A stretch of 64,000 nucleotides of DNA from positions 13,402,225 through 13,466,224 of the forward strand of contig OZ023264.1 in NCBI GenBank assembly GCA_964006375.1, read 5' to 3'. The notes under the pieces were generated by a model. That model searched no databases and was not told the DNA's origin. It worked only from the letters and a program-made list of their open reading frames with translations. Shown in pieces: positions 35,765-47,803 of this stretch. This DNA is from Tillus elongatus (lineage: Eukaryota; Arthropoda; Insecta; Coleoptera; Cleridae). Within the stretch, counting starts at the first letter, position 1. The number at the start of each line of letters is the position of its first letter. A program made the position numbers and the translations under genes.

Positions 35765-36740
35765 GAAGACGACTGTTCAGAAAAACAAACAGTGCATCCA
35801 CATAACACCATAAGGTTATGCCAATGTAAACTAAACTGTTATTATTAAATTATTATTATAAAATAACCACGGACTTCACCGATATTTATTTATTTATTTT
35901 ACCAAACGAATAACCTCTAAAACCGCATCGAAAATCTCTACTACACATGCACACACGTTCCTTACAAATATTTGATTGTGTTTTGTTTTCACTTGTGTCC
36001 GCAGAAAATATTATCAGGGAGACTGTATAAAAAGTGCATTGGCACTTGTGTCTAAATCAATGACGGGGTTTCTGCAAGAACAGCAGTTTTCAATGGGCAT
36101 AGGCATCATTATTTACTAACTAGGTGATTACATAGTCTCCGCTGTATCGCGCGCTTATAGGTGAATTATGTACCAGTTATCTAATTGAAGCGGATATTCT
36201 TCCGTGAAACGAGTTGTTTATAGAAAGGTGGGAATTACAGTCGAAATGGGAAAGTGAATTTTGATCTACATATTCGTCGGAGATCCACCGAATTCTGGTA
36301 TTTACATGTAAAGGCCATTAATTAACGTTCAAAATCTATCCATAAGGCATTATATAACACATTAACTTATATAATTTAAGATTAATAAAGCTTGTATCCA
36401 ATCTATGAAACTTTCTACGAAATGCAAATAATGTACGAGATTGTTTGAATAAAATATTAGTGTCTTTTTGTTTTATGGAAATGTAAATAATAATTGATGA
36501 GACGTGATTATTGTAATGATTGGGTAAATACAAGGAACAGAAATTAAAACGGGGCAAATTATATAAATCCGAGTTTCGTATCAACAAAATTGTGAAATAT
36601 GTCACTTTTTAAGGTTTAGGGATTTTTCATGGACTTTGGCAGTAATCTCATCACCGTCAGATGAGGTGACTGCTGACAGTTTAACATATTTTTTCTGTCA
36701 CTTATACACAAATGAACTATTGGGACCTGCGATAAGCACT
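35765..36740. other. Region upstream of gene 1 exon 1
   Basis: Would hold the promoter if exon 1 is the first. No TATA box stands out at the expected distance. Repeats of 'tattattaaattatt' lie at 35840-35862. An 89-codon minus-strand frame at 36336-36605 has no recognisable family. Confidence 0.35.
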
Positions 36741-36795
36741 GATAACAGTAGCGGCTCGTGCCTTAATGCATTGGGGGTGCGCAAGAAAAAAGTTC

Positions 36796-37236
36796 GGGAC
36801 GCAGCAAGTGCGTTATGGCAGTAAATTTTTATTAAATGCTTCAAATTTGAATAACTCAAGTTTCTACGAACTTAGAAAGTTGAATTTTGGTGTGTAGTAG
36901 GGTCTTACCCAGGGAAACATACCCACCTAATTTCATTAAAATAACTTTGTAATTTTCAGAGAAACATTTTTTTTTCAAAAGAAAACTTAAAATTTGAATT
37001 ACTCAATTTTCTAAATACATAGAAAGTTGAATTTTAGTACGTAGTAAGATATTTTATAAGGCAACATATCCACCAAATTTCATTAAAACATCTTTGTCAT
37101 TTTCGGAGAAAAAGATTTTTTTTGAATTAAAACTCAAAATTTTCCCGGAAAACGTTATCCGATTTTCCTGACTAACGAACTCATCCAAGCCATTAATAAA
37201 AGAAAGGCTCTTGCCGAGTTTCATCGAAATCAGTTG

Positions 37237-37293
<57 letters not shown>

Positions 37294-37427
37294 ATATAAA
37301 AATTGAAACTAACCCCGGATATGTGTTCTAGGGGTCCTAGTTCGTGCTCATTTGAAAAAATGTTTGCAAAGTCTCTCCATCGATACCTCTTTATTAGTGA
37401 TTTTTTAAAATAAAAATTCACTAAAAA
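36796..37427 (+). repeat. GACGCAG-TIR repeat with (TA)n
   Basis: Starts GGGACGCAGCAAGTGCGTTA, has the inner module twice ('aatttcattaaaa...' at 36935 and 37077), then the TA array, 'aaacatataaaaattgaaac' and the closing hairpin TTAGTGATTTTT/AAAAATTCACTAA. Confidence 0.85.
37238..37290. repeat. (TA)n microsatellite
   Basis: About 52 bp, the shortest array within this family here. Confidence 0.95.
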
Positions 37428-37999
37428 TGAAGGGCTCGCCTATTTTTTCCCCGAAAATGTATTATAAAGAAACCTACTTACTAAACTTAGTAATTATTAA
37501 CTACTTACCAAGTTTTCCTCTAGTTAGTTATACGTTATAGTAATTAAAAAGTCCCTTAAAAAGTTTATCTTTAAATTTAAAATATCCACTGAATTAATCA
37601 CAGTATCACAATTATTTTGTCCACTTATTAAGCAACCCGAAGTAGTAACCATAATAATAATAATAATTGTCTTGTTAGAACATGTAAACAACAACGAAAT
37701 GATCTAATTAAAAATCAATTCGACGCGAAGACGAAACTTACTAGGTAGTAGGTACACACGCTGTGCTAAAAGTCCACTACAAACTGGAAGTGTGTAATTT
37801 TATAGCGCACAACAGATTGCTTATTCGGTCGTTTTCGACGAAGATCAAGATTCGGCGATCATTTTGCACTGAAGTATCGCATTGCCTGAGAGCGCCGAAA
37901 AATACACACCGCCGCCCGCCTGCTTTATATGGATATGGATGTATATAACGTCTGCAACGATTAAAACTATACTTATTCTGTCTCTGTATTAATGGTATT

Positions 38000-40265
38000 T
38001 TGCCCTGCCTCCTTTTGTTTTAGAGTTATTTCGAAAAAAGCAAAATTTGTCGATTTATTTTTTCTTCAATATCTAAGTAGGCGTTGATCTGACATGTCTA
38101 GGACTTGCACATTATATTATGTAAAACAGTTTAATAACGAACCCTGGCAATAAGAAATAGAAACTTAAACTCCACAAAACAACACAATAAGAAACGAAAC
38201 TCAACAAATAATAAAATAGAAACTTAAAAATACACTAAATAGAAAATTGTTCAATATGGCCACCGCTTTGTTCAATGCACTTTATACACCTTTTTGAAAC
38301 ATGCCTGCAAACTCTGGTGAGGGTGTTCTGGTTAATATTATTTATAGCTCCCGTGATTCTGTTTCATAATTCATTGATATTTTGTGGTGGATCGAATTTA
38401 TACACATCATTCTTCAGAGTATCCCAAAAATAAAAATCCATGGATGTTATATCAGGACTTCGAGCACACCAATGAACCGGCCCATTGTTACAAATGACAC
38501 TGTTATTAAAATTTTGGTACAAAAATTCTTTGACGAGCTGGACAACCGTCTTGTTGGTACCAAATCTCGTCTAACTTATCATGCACTCTTCTAATTGTTG
38601 GTATGCTATAATTTCTCAATAGATTAAGATAGCTTTCCCCAGTTAAATTATTTTCAAAAAAAAACGGACCAATAATGAAGTTACCTGACATTTCTTAAAA
38701 GTAACTGTCTAATCTACAAATAAAACTAACAGTTTTGAGCTAATAAGCCCCATCAAAAATTAATACCAAATCTGTCTTGCAATCGTCTTTCTTCCTTTAG
38801 ATGGGGATTTTCATTTGGCCAATAGTGCCTATTATGGCGATTATACACACCACAATTTGCAAATCTGGATTCATCAGTCCATATTATTTTCAAATGATAA
38901 TTTTCATCTTGCTGACATTGTCCTTGATACCATCTGCAGAATTGAAGTCGCTTAGGGTAATTGTCAACATTTAAGCCTTGGACGATTGTAGGTTTGTATG
39001 GAGGGTAATGACTTTGTTTTAATACACAGTGCACCATACTTTTTGGAACGTCAATTTGTTCACCATAAAAACGAACAGATTGCGGAGGGTTTTCGTTTGA
39101 AACCTGTAAGACGGCATTGTTTCTTTCATCATTTCTAGGCATTGGTAGTTTCTTTGCGTGGAAGCTACCGTCGTTCAATAGATTGGACACTATCCTGCGA
39201 AATATTTTGGTGTTTGGTTCTCATCTTTCTGGGTAGTTGTTTTGATATGAATTTGCAGCTGCCTCAGTCTTTCGGTTAGAACGAATATAACATTCCAACA
39301 TGTCAAAATATTCTTCATTACTGAACATATTGTTGAATAATATTTAAAACAAACAGGAAACAAACTATTTAGTACAAAATTTTGAGCAACGTGTTAAATA
39401 CACCTCAAATTGTTCAGATAATTAAGAATTACAGTATTCTTAATTGTCGTAATAGTGTTATATCCATAGCAACTATTCGGTTGTTTTTCAGTTGACTTAC
39501 GTTTAAAAATCAAACAATTTTCAAAGGCGTCTTCGTAAATCATTAATCTGCGTTTTATTGAGTTCTGTTAGTAAATTTAGTTATTTACTAGGTTTTCCTA
39601 TTTAATGAAATTATAACAATTTTTTAGAATAATATAATGTAAAATATCATTTGTAATAATGGGCCGATTCACTGATGTGCTCAAAGTTCCTATTTTTTTA
39701 TCGTGAATCATTACGGACAATTATGTTTAAAGTAGAAGTCTATTGTTACACTTCATGGTCTACTGCTTTTTAAACACTTTCATTTGTTTTCTGGTATTGG
39801 ATTTCATAGCCTACTATCCTCAAAACGGTTTTTCTCAAAATTGTCGGTGCAATTACAATATTTCTCAAGCATGTTGTACATCACTGGAAAGCTGTTTTCA
39901 CAGGCTATAACATGAGCAAAAAATCCAATATGGCTGCCATAATAAAAACAAACGTTGATACCTGTAGTTCAAAAACAAATGACAATCCAAAGTTGAGAAT
40001 AGCACAAAAGATTACTCTGTAAAAAGTGTCCTGATAATGTGCAAGTCTTAGACATGTCATATCAACGCCTACTTAGATATTAAAGAAAAAAAATCGACAA
40101 ATTTGTTTTTTTCCAAAATAACTCGAAAACAAAAAGAGGCAGGGCAAAATACAAGTCATATTTGGAACGAGCATGAAATTCTATAAAATATTGCTAAACC
40201 GTCTCCCTATCTCTAATGATAACGGAGATAGCAATATATTCCCATCCAGTTTGGGACACAGTGTA
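38000..40265 (-). mobile_element. Mariner-type transposon 2
   Basis: Inverted ends at 38000-38115 and 40028-40150 ('gacatgtctaggacttgcac' against 'gtgcaagtcttagacatgtc'). The right side extends to 'ccatccagtttgggacacag', and the equivalent left tip is missing where the 1.2-kb repeat begins. A second copy of the right half is at 57140-57706. Confidence 0.8.
38235..39328 (-). pseudogene. Mariner-type transposase 2, frameshifted
   Basis: Opens MFSNEEYFDMLECYIRSNRK (39328). Then come QSVRFYGEQIDVPKSMVHCV, RLQFCRWYQGQCQ, IIWTDESRFANCGVYNRHNR (first Asp), NFIIGPFFFENNLTGESYLN, IWYQQDGCPARQ (second Asp) and CARSPDITSMDFYFWDTLKN (third Asp). It ends HIEQFSI. At least three frame changes (about 39190, 38750, 38510). 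The DD(E/D) triad is still readable. Confidence 0.85.
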
Positions 40266-40281
40266 GAGTTCGCTGTCATAA

Positions 40282-40525
<244 letters not shown>

Positions 40526-40544
40526 GTACAGAGACCTCGAGACA

Positions 40545-40868
40545 CAAGTAAAGACAGATAGTGTCCTAGTTATTCCAATAGTCATGTCGTCAACTTGTGT
40601 AGTTTCTAAGAATGTTCGCGAGAACATTAAGAGACTGGGTCTTGGGCAGCATCTTTATAGGGTTAGGCAGAAGGCGGTAATACCTGCAACTGTCCACACT
40701 GTGCGGAGATTCCTGGAAAATAAGGATGTGTCGTTAACAGCCCGATAACTTCGAAAGGGCTCCAACTGAGCTCAGTCCATTTGTTGTCTGAGATACCTGG
40801 GATACTCCTTTTGAGGGAGTGTGAAAGCTCTTCAGGCTAAAGTCTATAATAATAATAAGAATAATAAT
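40545..40868 (+). pseudogene. LINE G, extreme C-terminus with (AAT)n tail
   Basis: Reads VIPIVMSSTCVVSKNVREN, RLGLGQHLYRVRQKAVIPAT and VHTVRRFLE. This is the C-terminal block common in LINEs of the L2/CR1 type, where family members read VIPVVVGALG ... QK..LLGTARILRK. The tail 'aataataataagaataata' closes it. The (AAT)n tract upstream may be the tail of another copy. Confidence 0.65.
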
Positions 40869-40899
40869 ACCTCTCTCTCTGTCTCTCTCTCTCTCTCTC

Positions 40900-40986
<87 letters not shown>
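40869..40986. repeat. (CT)n then (TA)n microsatellite
   Basis: CT-rich to 40899, then TA from 40903 to 40986. No GACGCAG-family flank here. Confidence 0.95.
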
Positions 40987-40989
<3 letters not shown>

Positions 40990-41619
40990 CAGCCGAAAAA
41001 AATCGAGATGCCGTATACAGGGAGCTCTCAAATAGTGACTGCATTTGGAAAAATTCAAACCGCAGTAACTCAATTTTTTCAATTCAAACAGCCTGTATTT
41101 TGTGTTAAAGTGAATGGCATGCCCTCTGCTTCAAGTTGTTTATACAGACTTTAAGTTTGAATATATTTACATTTATAATCACATACCACGAATCATGTAG
41201 GGATCACTTCTAAATTTTCTTTGTTTTTTTATTTGAAAACCCCAGCTGAGAATATCTTAGATAAGTCATAATTTAGGGAGTTGGTAGAAGTATATATTGT
41301 GTCGGTAAGCATATGCTCTGGAGAGTGCGAAGAATCAGCAATAATTTTTAAATCATCTGATGAAACTGTTGAGTATTGTGTCAGTTGTCACGTCAATTCA
41401 ATAATAGTGTTAATAAATAGTAGGTCGTTTACTTCAGTAGTTGTAGTGTCATATTTGTCAGTAGATATAAGTAATTATTAGTATGTAAAATATCGTATGA
41501 ATAACGTGTTGTGTTGTTATATAGTTGATTGGATTCTTATAAAATAAAGCCATTATTTAACATCAAATAAGTGCACTCCTTTATCCACGGAAAATATACA
41601 ACAGAAACACCATCAAAAA
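40987..41619. other. Unassigned; ends resemble an LTR tail
   Basis: 41541-41606 has AATAAAG followed by '...ggaaaatatacaaca', which looks like the end of an LTR. There is no matching start or target duplication. Confidence 0.3.
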
Positions 41620-42100
41620 CAATATGCAAGAAGGGCTCTTTCAGAAAACTAGATATGGTTTCAAAGGCAATTCGTATGATGGAGGTTTATTGAGAAGTGT
41701 CAAATCGATCGAGTGCTTTAGAAATATCCAATAAAATAGCATGTCCTTCTCCAAAGTTTTTGAGAGCAAAACTCAAAAGATGAGTGAGATTTCGTATTGC
41801 CGATCATTTGATTTTTGACGTATTTAATACTGGAACCGATTTCCATAACCTTAAGCAAAGCGGAAATTGGGCGACAGTTCCTCACATCGGACTTGTCTCC
41901 CTTTCGAGGAACAAGTTTGTTTCAAGGACAATGGACCTACTCCCATCTTCTATGGAATCGAAAGAAGGCTACACAAAAGTGGAGTCAACACAGTGGAACA
42001 TATTTTAGGAAATTTTGCTATGATTCCATCGTGTCCTGATAAGTTTTTGATGTCTAAATGTGTGTTTAACAAATTGCCTAAAAAATATAACGTCATGTGA
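41620..42100 (-). pseudogene. LINE H, reverse transcriptase N-terminal fragment
   Basis: The minus strand reads RKGDKSDVRNCRPISALLKV and ENQMIGNTKSHSSFEF-like sequence, then FGEGHAILLDISKALDRFDT. These are the KKGD..NYRPIS and DLSKAFD blocks of LINE RT. Several frames and stops; heavily decayed. Confidence 0.65.
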
Positions 42101-42222
42101 CAGAGCAATCTTTCTTAAACAATTTTGAGGGTAGTAATGTTAGAGAAACAGGTACCATTCTGAATTATCTAACGTCAGTAGTAATATTTTAAGTTTATTT
42201 TTATGTTAATTATTGTACTTAC

Positions 42223-42289
42223 CATCTACAACAATATGTGTCAGTATCAGTAGTGGCGTTAGTAAAAAGAGAGTGCAAAGGAAACTCAT
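42223..42289 (-). CDS. nrf-6-like first exon (second signal-peptide exon)
   Basis: ATG at 42287-42289, donor GATG|GTAAGT; 67 nt in phase 1, identical in length and phase to 35683-35749. It encodes MSFLCTLFLLTPLLILTHIV, a signal-peptide-like sequence. Spliced to exon 2 of gene 1 it would keep frame (G+AT = Asp). No other nrf-6 exon lies between it and 35749. It is therefore either an alternative first exon of gene 1 or the relic of a lost paralogue. Confidence 0.6.
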
Positions 42290-42744
42290 AATACTTCTAT
42301 AATGAAATGAGTGAAACAAGTGATTGTAAAGATGGGTATACATTAAAACAAGTGATATAATAATTAGACTGAATTATATATATACCGTGACGTAGCCTAA
42401 TTGTACTTAAGTTTTAACATAAATAAAATAAATGACATGAAATTTATTATGTCTTTATTGCAAATTTATTTAAAAAAAAGACTCATTTAAATTGACTATA
42501 AAATTATTTAATTTTTAAAAATAGGCATAAGCTATGAAATTACTGTTCCTAAATTATTTACCATCTCATTTGTACATTAGCTATTGATATAATTTGCCGA
42601 ATCAAGTACTCTATAATTGTTATGTTTTTTTAAGTTATGTTTTTTTGTATTTTAATATTTTCTATTATCTTATAGTGAATTGTTTAGGATTGTCTGTCAA
42701 TTAAATACTCCGTGTTCTGGTTCCACAGCTGAGAACTATTATTA

Positions 42745-43257
42745 TACAGGCTGTCCCACGACGAACGCCCGCGGTCGATCTCGGAAACTAGACTTTGGAA
42801 ACCTTTGAAAATTTTGCAGCTTGTTGATGTCGATAGGGACCACCTCGGATAGAATATTTTCAAGGTGGTGGCACTTCGGGTTATACAGTGTGTTGATGTT
42901 AACCTGCTTATTTTAAATAGGACACCCTATATATTATTACATTTTTAGATAACACGGGAAATTTTAGACACATATAATGCATAATGTCCTAAACCTAAGT
43001 CCAGCCGTTTTTGACATATCCCAAATTGTATGTCAAAAATGACGTTTGCAGGCCTAAACATAACTGTCAATTTCTCCTATATAAAAGCCTTTATCATTTA
43101 ATTGGATTTGATTTCCTTGTAGAAGGGGAACGAATTTAGTGGCCTGTGATGTTATTTTGATAATAGGTAAATACAGGGTGAGCAAAAATTGACATTGAAA
43201 ATTGATTTAAAAAAACGTCAAAAGTTTTTTTTTTCAAATGGAAACTCGCTATTTTTA
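42745..43257 (+). mobile_element. Mariner-like element, copy 2, left part
   Basis: ACAGGCTGTCCCACGACGAACG onward follows 20837-21360. It is interrupted by a LINE A insertion after 'tatttttataatttt'. Confidence 0.75.
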
Positions 43258-43309
43258 TAATTTTTTTTTAAATTTTAACAACACACCACGAGGGCTTACA
43301 GCCTAAATA

Positions 43310-44049
43310 CTATCGTACCGTGGGTGTTGACAAGGAGGAAAGAGGCAGCTTGTTAATTCTGGACTTGAAGGTTTGGAGGTTCGGAGGAGAAGGAAAAACG
43401 TGTGCCGGCAAGGAATTCCACAACTTGGAAGTCCTCGGGACAAAAGAGCGTGCATAACAAGTTGTTCTAAGTCTGGTAACCTGGACAGTAAAAGGGTGCA
43501 TTCGCTCTGTTCCCCTGGTAGATCTGTTCGGGGCAGCAGGTGGGGGAACTATGGAGGAAAGCTCCTCTGAGCAGTGCCCGTGCAGATATCTATAAAAGAG
43601 AGAGAGGTCAACAACGGCACGTCGCTGGGCAAGGGATGGCAGCCTTTGGGTGAGGGTAGGGTCACCGATGAGACGTATAGCTCTGTTTTGAATGGAGTCC
43701 AGGATAGCGAGTGTAGAAGCGGCAGCGGCACCCCAGATGTGGGAGCAGTATTCGAGGTTTGGCCTTATTTGCGAAGTATATAAGGTATAGAGGTTAGCTG
43801 GTGAAAAGTATTTGCGAGCCCGGAAGAGGAAACCTAATTTGTTAGCAGCCGCTTCTGCAATTGATGTTGGTGCCAATTAAGATTTCGATCCACAGAAATG
43901 CCAACAAGAGAAAAGGACTCATTACTTTGAATAACTTGGTTGTTCATTGTGATGGGTCTAGGGCTGGTATATCTCTTGTGAGAAAGAAAGCAAGACTTAG
44001 TTTTGGTGGGGTTGAATTGTACAGAAATTATTCCCAATAGACTTAGCAA
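43310..44049 (-). pseudogene. LINE A RT thumb and C-terminal tail
   Basis: Reads VQFNPTKTKSCFLSHKRYTS, ASIAEAAANKLGFLFRARKY, SQIRPNLEYCSHIWGAAAAS, GHCSEELSSIVPPPAAPNRS and SKLWNSLPAHVFPSP. One frameshift lies near 43870. Confidence 0.85.
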
Positions 44050-44076
44050 GAGTCCAGAAGGGTTTGCCGTTGGAGC

Positions 44077-45547
44077 TTAAGAGGACTTTGTTTTTGATGT
44101 GGTTATTAAACGAGTTTCTTGGCTCAGAAAGAATGTGGACATAGCGGTTTCTTGCGTCGTTAAATGCTTGACGATTTTCTTGACTGGGATTGTGTAGAAG
44201 CGTTTTGTGAATTTGACCTTTTCAAGTCTGGCATTGTCACAAGATTTAGAGAACCAGGGCTTTTGAGTGGCTGAAGAGGTTTTCTGTGTACGTGGGATAA
44301 ATAATTCCATGCCAGCTTGGATAATATCGGTGACGTTTTGTGAGATATCAGAGGGGTCAGGATGAGAGAAGCAGACAGACGCCCATGGAAATGAGGAAAA
44401 GTAATCCCGCATTTCGTCCCAGTTTGCGGAGTTGTAGTGCCAAACGATACGTGGGTGTGATGACTGTGTGACCTCGGGTTGCATTGCGCAGGAAGCAGTG
44501 GTCATGCCGTGGTCTGAGCTACCAAGGGGTGCGGTGACTGATATCTTATAGCATTCAGGTTGTGTAGTAAGAAGGAGATCCAAAGGATTTAAGCTGTGTG
44601 TTGGGATACGAGGAAAGTAAGTAGGTTGCTGAACTATATTGGCTAAAGAATTGCTGACTGCAAAGACATCTGCTGCTCTCCCTTGCGGATCGGTTTTTGA
44701 AGATCCTAGCCATTTCTTATTATGGACATTGAAGTCACCAAGAATAGTGACCTCGGAGGAAGGATATTCAGAAGTCAGATAGTCGGTTTTTTCAGAAAGG
44801 TAGTCAAAGAGCTGGACAAAGTTGTTGTCAGAAGGTGACCGGTAAATGCAACAGATGAATTTAGTTGCAGCCCTGATAGAGAGTTTTATCCATAGTATGT
44901 CTTTTCTTCCAGCTTCTAAATTGGGGAGTCTGGTGCAGGGTAGATTGCTACGGACGTATGCGCACACGCCTCCATGCAATCTAAAGGAAGTAAGGAGCTC
45001 ATATCCCGAGAAATTAAGGTGATTAGTGGCTGTTTTGGCACTGATTTGGGTTTCGGTGAGTAAGAGTAATCAGATAGTCGGTTTTTTCAGAAAGGTAGTC
45101 AAAGAGCTGGACAAAGTTGTTGTCAGAATGTGACCGGTAAATGCAACAGATGAATTTAGTTGCAGCCCTGATAGAGAGTTTTATCCATAGTATGTCTTTT
45201 CTTCCAGCTTCTAAATTGGGGAGTCTGGTGCAGGGTAGATTGCTACGGACGTATGCGCACACGCCTCCATGCAATCTAAAGGAAGTAAGGAGCTCATATC
45301 CCGAGAAATTAAGGTGATTAGTGGCTGTTTTGGCACTGATTTGGGTTTCGGTGAGTAAGAGGAGTTGGGGCCTGTTAGCCTGGAGGAAATGGTGGACGGA
45401 GTTCAGGTTAGAATTTAGGCCACATATATTCGAAAAGGATATGTTAAATCTTGATGCTGGCGCCCCCTGTACACCCATCTCCCGGAGATCCGAATGGAGG
45501 GGTATTTTGCCTCCAGAATATTTTGTACAAGGAGGAGCCATCATCAT
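44077..45547 (-). pseudogene. LINE A endonuclease with internal duplication
   Basis: N-terminal part: FNISFSNICGLNSNLNSVHH, LLLTETQISAKTATNHLNFS. A 296-bp stretch is then repeated in tandem, so HGGVCAYVRSNLPCTRLPN occurs twice. The downstream half reads VTILGDFNVHNKKWLGSS, NPLDLLLTTQPECYKIS and LGSSDHGMTTASCAMQ, so the GDFN, Asp and SDH catalytic blocks are all intact. The linker PWFSKSCDNARLEKVK follows. The duplication breaks the frame near 45050. Confidence 0.88.
44771..45362. repeat. 296-bp tandem duplication inside LINE A endonuclease
   Basis: CAGATAGTCGGTTTTTTCAG occurs at 44775 and 45071, exactly 296 bp apart. The two units are nearly identical (one visible difference: 'cagaaggtgacc' against 'cagaatgtgacc'). 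Confidence 0.9.
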
Positions 45548-45842
45548 TTTTCCTTATAAGGGAAACCGACTCATACACCAGAACCGGAAACGTCCGTTGG
45601 GACTTCACCGGCGGCCCCTTGATGCATGGGGTGGTACCTCCTCGGGCGTGAATAAATCATTTACTATTACGTAAAGGAAAATTCCACTACCACCTGCTAT
45701 GGATTGGATTGGATCAATGTCTACCCCTTTAAAAATAAGATTAATAAAGGGACTATCAATTGTCCAATAGTTATGCTTTTCGACATAGTAGGCGGATACA
45801 AAACATTATCATTTTGCCTACATGCCTATTGTCGGCAATTGT

Positions 45843-46140
45843 ATCTTATTCAGCTTTAAAAAAGAGGGGAACTCTGTATAAGGTTGTCTATGCCAAAAAT
45901 TTGTTGTTTTTGAAATATTGGCAATTTAACATTTTTATATTGTAAAAATGTTATACGGCTTTAAGTTTTGTCGTTAGTCAGCCATGACGGCGACGTGCGT
46001 TAAAAGAAAACTATCGAGCGCTATAGAAACGCCACTATTTGTTGTCATTTGACAATTATTAATTAAAATCATGCCGGGCGACTGAATTAATTATACAAAC
46101 GAAGATTATTTAAATTTGTTTATTATCTGTGGGGAATGTA
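45843..46140 (+). mobile_element. Mariner-like element, copy 2, right part
   Basis: Continues the leader of 21355-21660 through 'atcatgccgggcgactgaat' and 'gaagattatttaaatttg'. It is then cut by a SINE. Confidence 0.7.
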
Positions 46141-46145
46141 ACAAA

Positions 46146-46260
46146 GTTTGGTTCAGGGGTAAGAACGTGTGCTCCTGTACCGAAGAGTACTGGGTTCGAT
46201 CCCAGGGTTCTCCTTTCACTTTTTCAGTACAAACTGTAACATTAACATCAGCCGAGCTAT
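46146..46260 (+). mobile_element. tRNA-derived SINE, head portion
   Basis: A-box-like TGGTTCAGGGGTAAGAAC at 46149 and B box GGTTCGATCCC at 46193, then 'cctttcactttttcagta'. It is co-linear with the inverse of 53188-53532, so both are one family. The tail is missing. Confidence 0.75.
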
Positions 46261-46336
46261 TTATCACAGAGAAGCGTGTACGCTCGCGGTCTGCGCATCG
46301 CATAACCTAGAAATCGACTCCGCTGATGATTCAGGT

Positions 46337-47494
46337 AATTTTTAGTGAATTTTCTTTAAAAAAATTCACTAATAAGGAGATCTGGACTTTCGAATTTTGA
46401 AAAAATTTCTTCAAATGAGCGCTATTTAGGACCCCCGGAACCCAAAAAAAATAATGGACCGATTTTGATAAAATTTGGCACATACCTTCCTTTCGCACGT
46501 CGCTTGGATAAGTTCGTTAGCCAGGAAAATCCGCCGAGGTTTTCCCGGAAAATTTTGTGTTTTCTTTCGAAAAAAATCGAAACAAATTTATATCTCCAAA
46601 ATTAACAAAGTAAGGGCAACCAAATTTCACACGCGGGTTTATATTATTAGAGGCAAGTAACCTACCAAAATTTAGCTCCGTAGGTTAAATGACAAAAAAG
46701 TTACAGGCATTCAAAGAAAAATAAATTTGGGTTCTCCTCAAAACGTCAAAATCGCGATTTTAAACGTCAAAATTGGTGAGTACCTTCCTTTTGCAAGTGG
46801 CTGCTTGGATATGTTCATTATCCAGGAAAATCCGACGAGGTTTTCCCGTAAAATTTGGGGTTTTCTTTCGAAAAAAATTTATATCTCCAAAATTAACAAA
46901 GTATAGGCAAGTTACCTACCAAAATTTAGCTCTGTAGGTCAAAAGACAAAAAAGTTATAGGCATTTAAACAAAAATAAATTGGGGTTTTCACAAAACGTC
47001 AAAGTTGCGATTTAAACGTCAAAATTGGCAACATTTAGGAAAAGAACTTGAATCTAATACAGGCTATGGAAATAAAATGTCTCAAGAAGAATGTTTTACA
47101 AACCCTGAAGTCTTAGTTTCAACCGTCATTGTCCTTCATTTTAATAAAATGTTTCCAGAAAATTCATTTCAAATAGACCCTTTCTCTGATGCTTGGTAAT
47201 AGTCTTAGCTATAGAGTTTATCGTTAATAGTATATAATTTTTGTAGAATTTTCGTAAAAAAATCAATAAAGCTCAATATATCTGTTATTATACCAGATAT
47301 GAAAAAAAATTGGATATATTAATTATAGGGTGTCTTAAACTACATCTTAAAAAATTATTTCTACAATCACAGGGTGACCCATAAGTCGTTGGTGATACAA
47401 ATTTTCTTTTTTTCTTAATCAAACACGCCTTATGTTAATGCATTTTTGCATTTTCCATCGAAATACAATGCATGTTTGTAAGAACAAAAATTCT
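46337..47494. repeat. Long repeat unit, paired with 61060-61808
   Basis: Begins with the GACGCAG-family hairpin (46340-46373). It has two degenerate ~300-bp inner modules, then a block whose frame is partly shared with the other copy (KELESNTGYGNKMSQEE, FSDA...), then the leader 'atagggtgtctt ... gttggtgat' that precedes the short MITE. Confidence 0.7.
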
Positions 47495-47803
47495 GGACGC
47501 AGTAAGTGCGTTGTGGTAGCGAATTTTGATCAAATGCTTAATATTTGAATAGCTCAATTTGCTATTAACCTATAAGGTTGACCAAAAAACGAGTTGTTTC
47601 GGGAACACTTTAAGTTTACTTTCGGAAATTTTTTTACATTTTCAAACAATAAAGTTATTTTGATGAAACAAGGCACATTGTTTTTACTATATAGATTATA
47701 CTGGTAACCAAATTTGATGCCTGCTTTCTTAAAAAAATACACATTATTGCTATTAAAAAATAGTTTTATGAAAATTCACTACCATAACGCACTTTCTGCG
47801 TCC
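47495..47803 (+). mobile_element. Short GACGCAG-TIR MITE, 309 bp
   Basis: GGACGCAGTAAGTGCGTTGT at one end and ACGCACTTTCTGCGTCC at the other, with no TA array. Nearly the same element stands at 61809-62119. Confidence 0.85.

Larger units (their letters stand above)
36741..37990 (-). repeat. 1.2-kb repeat, inverted copy of 27372-28575
   Basis: Begins CAGTAGCGGCTCGTGCCTTA and ends TGTATTAATGG, carrying the same internal GACGCAG-TIR/TA segment. The outer flanks of the two copies are unrelated. Confidence 0.75.
43258..45842 (-). mobile_element. LINE A, 2.6-kb copy with RT core deleted
   Basis: Minus-strand insertion with its A-tail at 43258-43275 and 5' UTR running to about 45842, where mariner-like sequence resumes ('atcttattcagc'). 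It contains the endonuclease at 44077-45547 and the RT tail at 43310-44049. The catalytic palm (YADD) between them is gone, with the junction near 44030-44080. Confidence 0.85.

Noticed and set aside
41102..41606. Possible LTR with TGTT...AACA ends
   Set aside because: No target-site duplication, no partner LTR and no internal region; only the AATAAA-bearing end is suggestive.
46190..46205. A functional tRNA gene
   Set aside because: B box and A box-like motifs are present, but the cloverleaf cannot be closed and the same sequence recurs as a SINE at 53188-53532.
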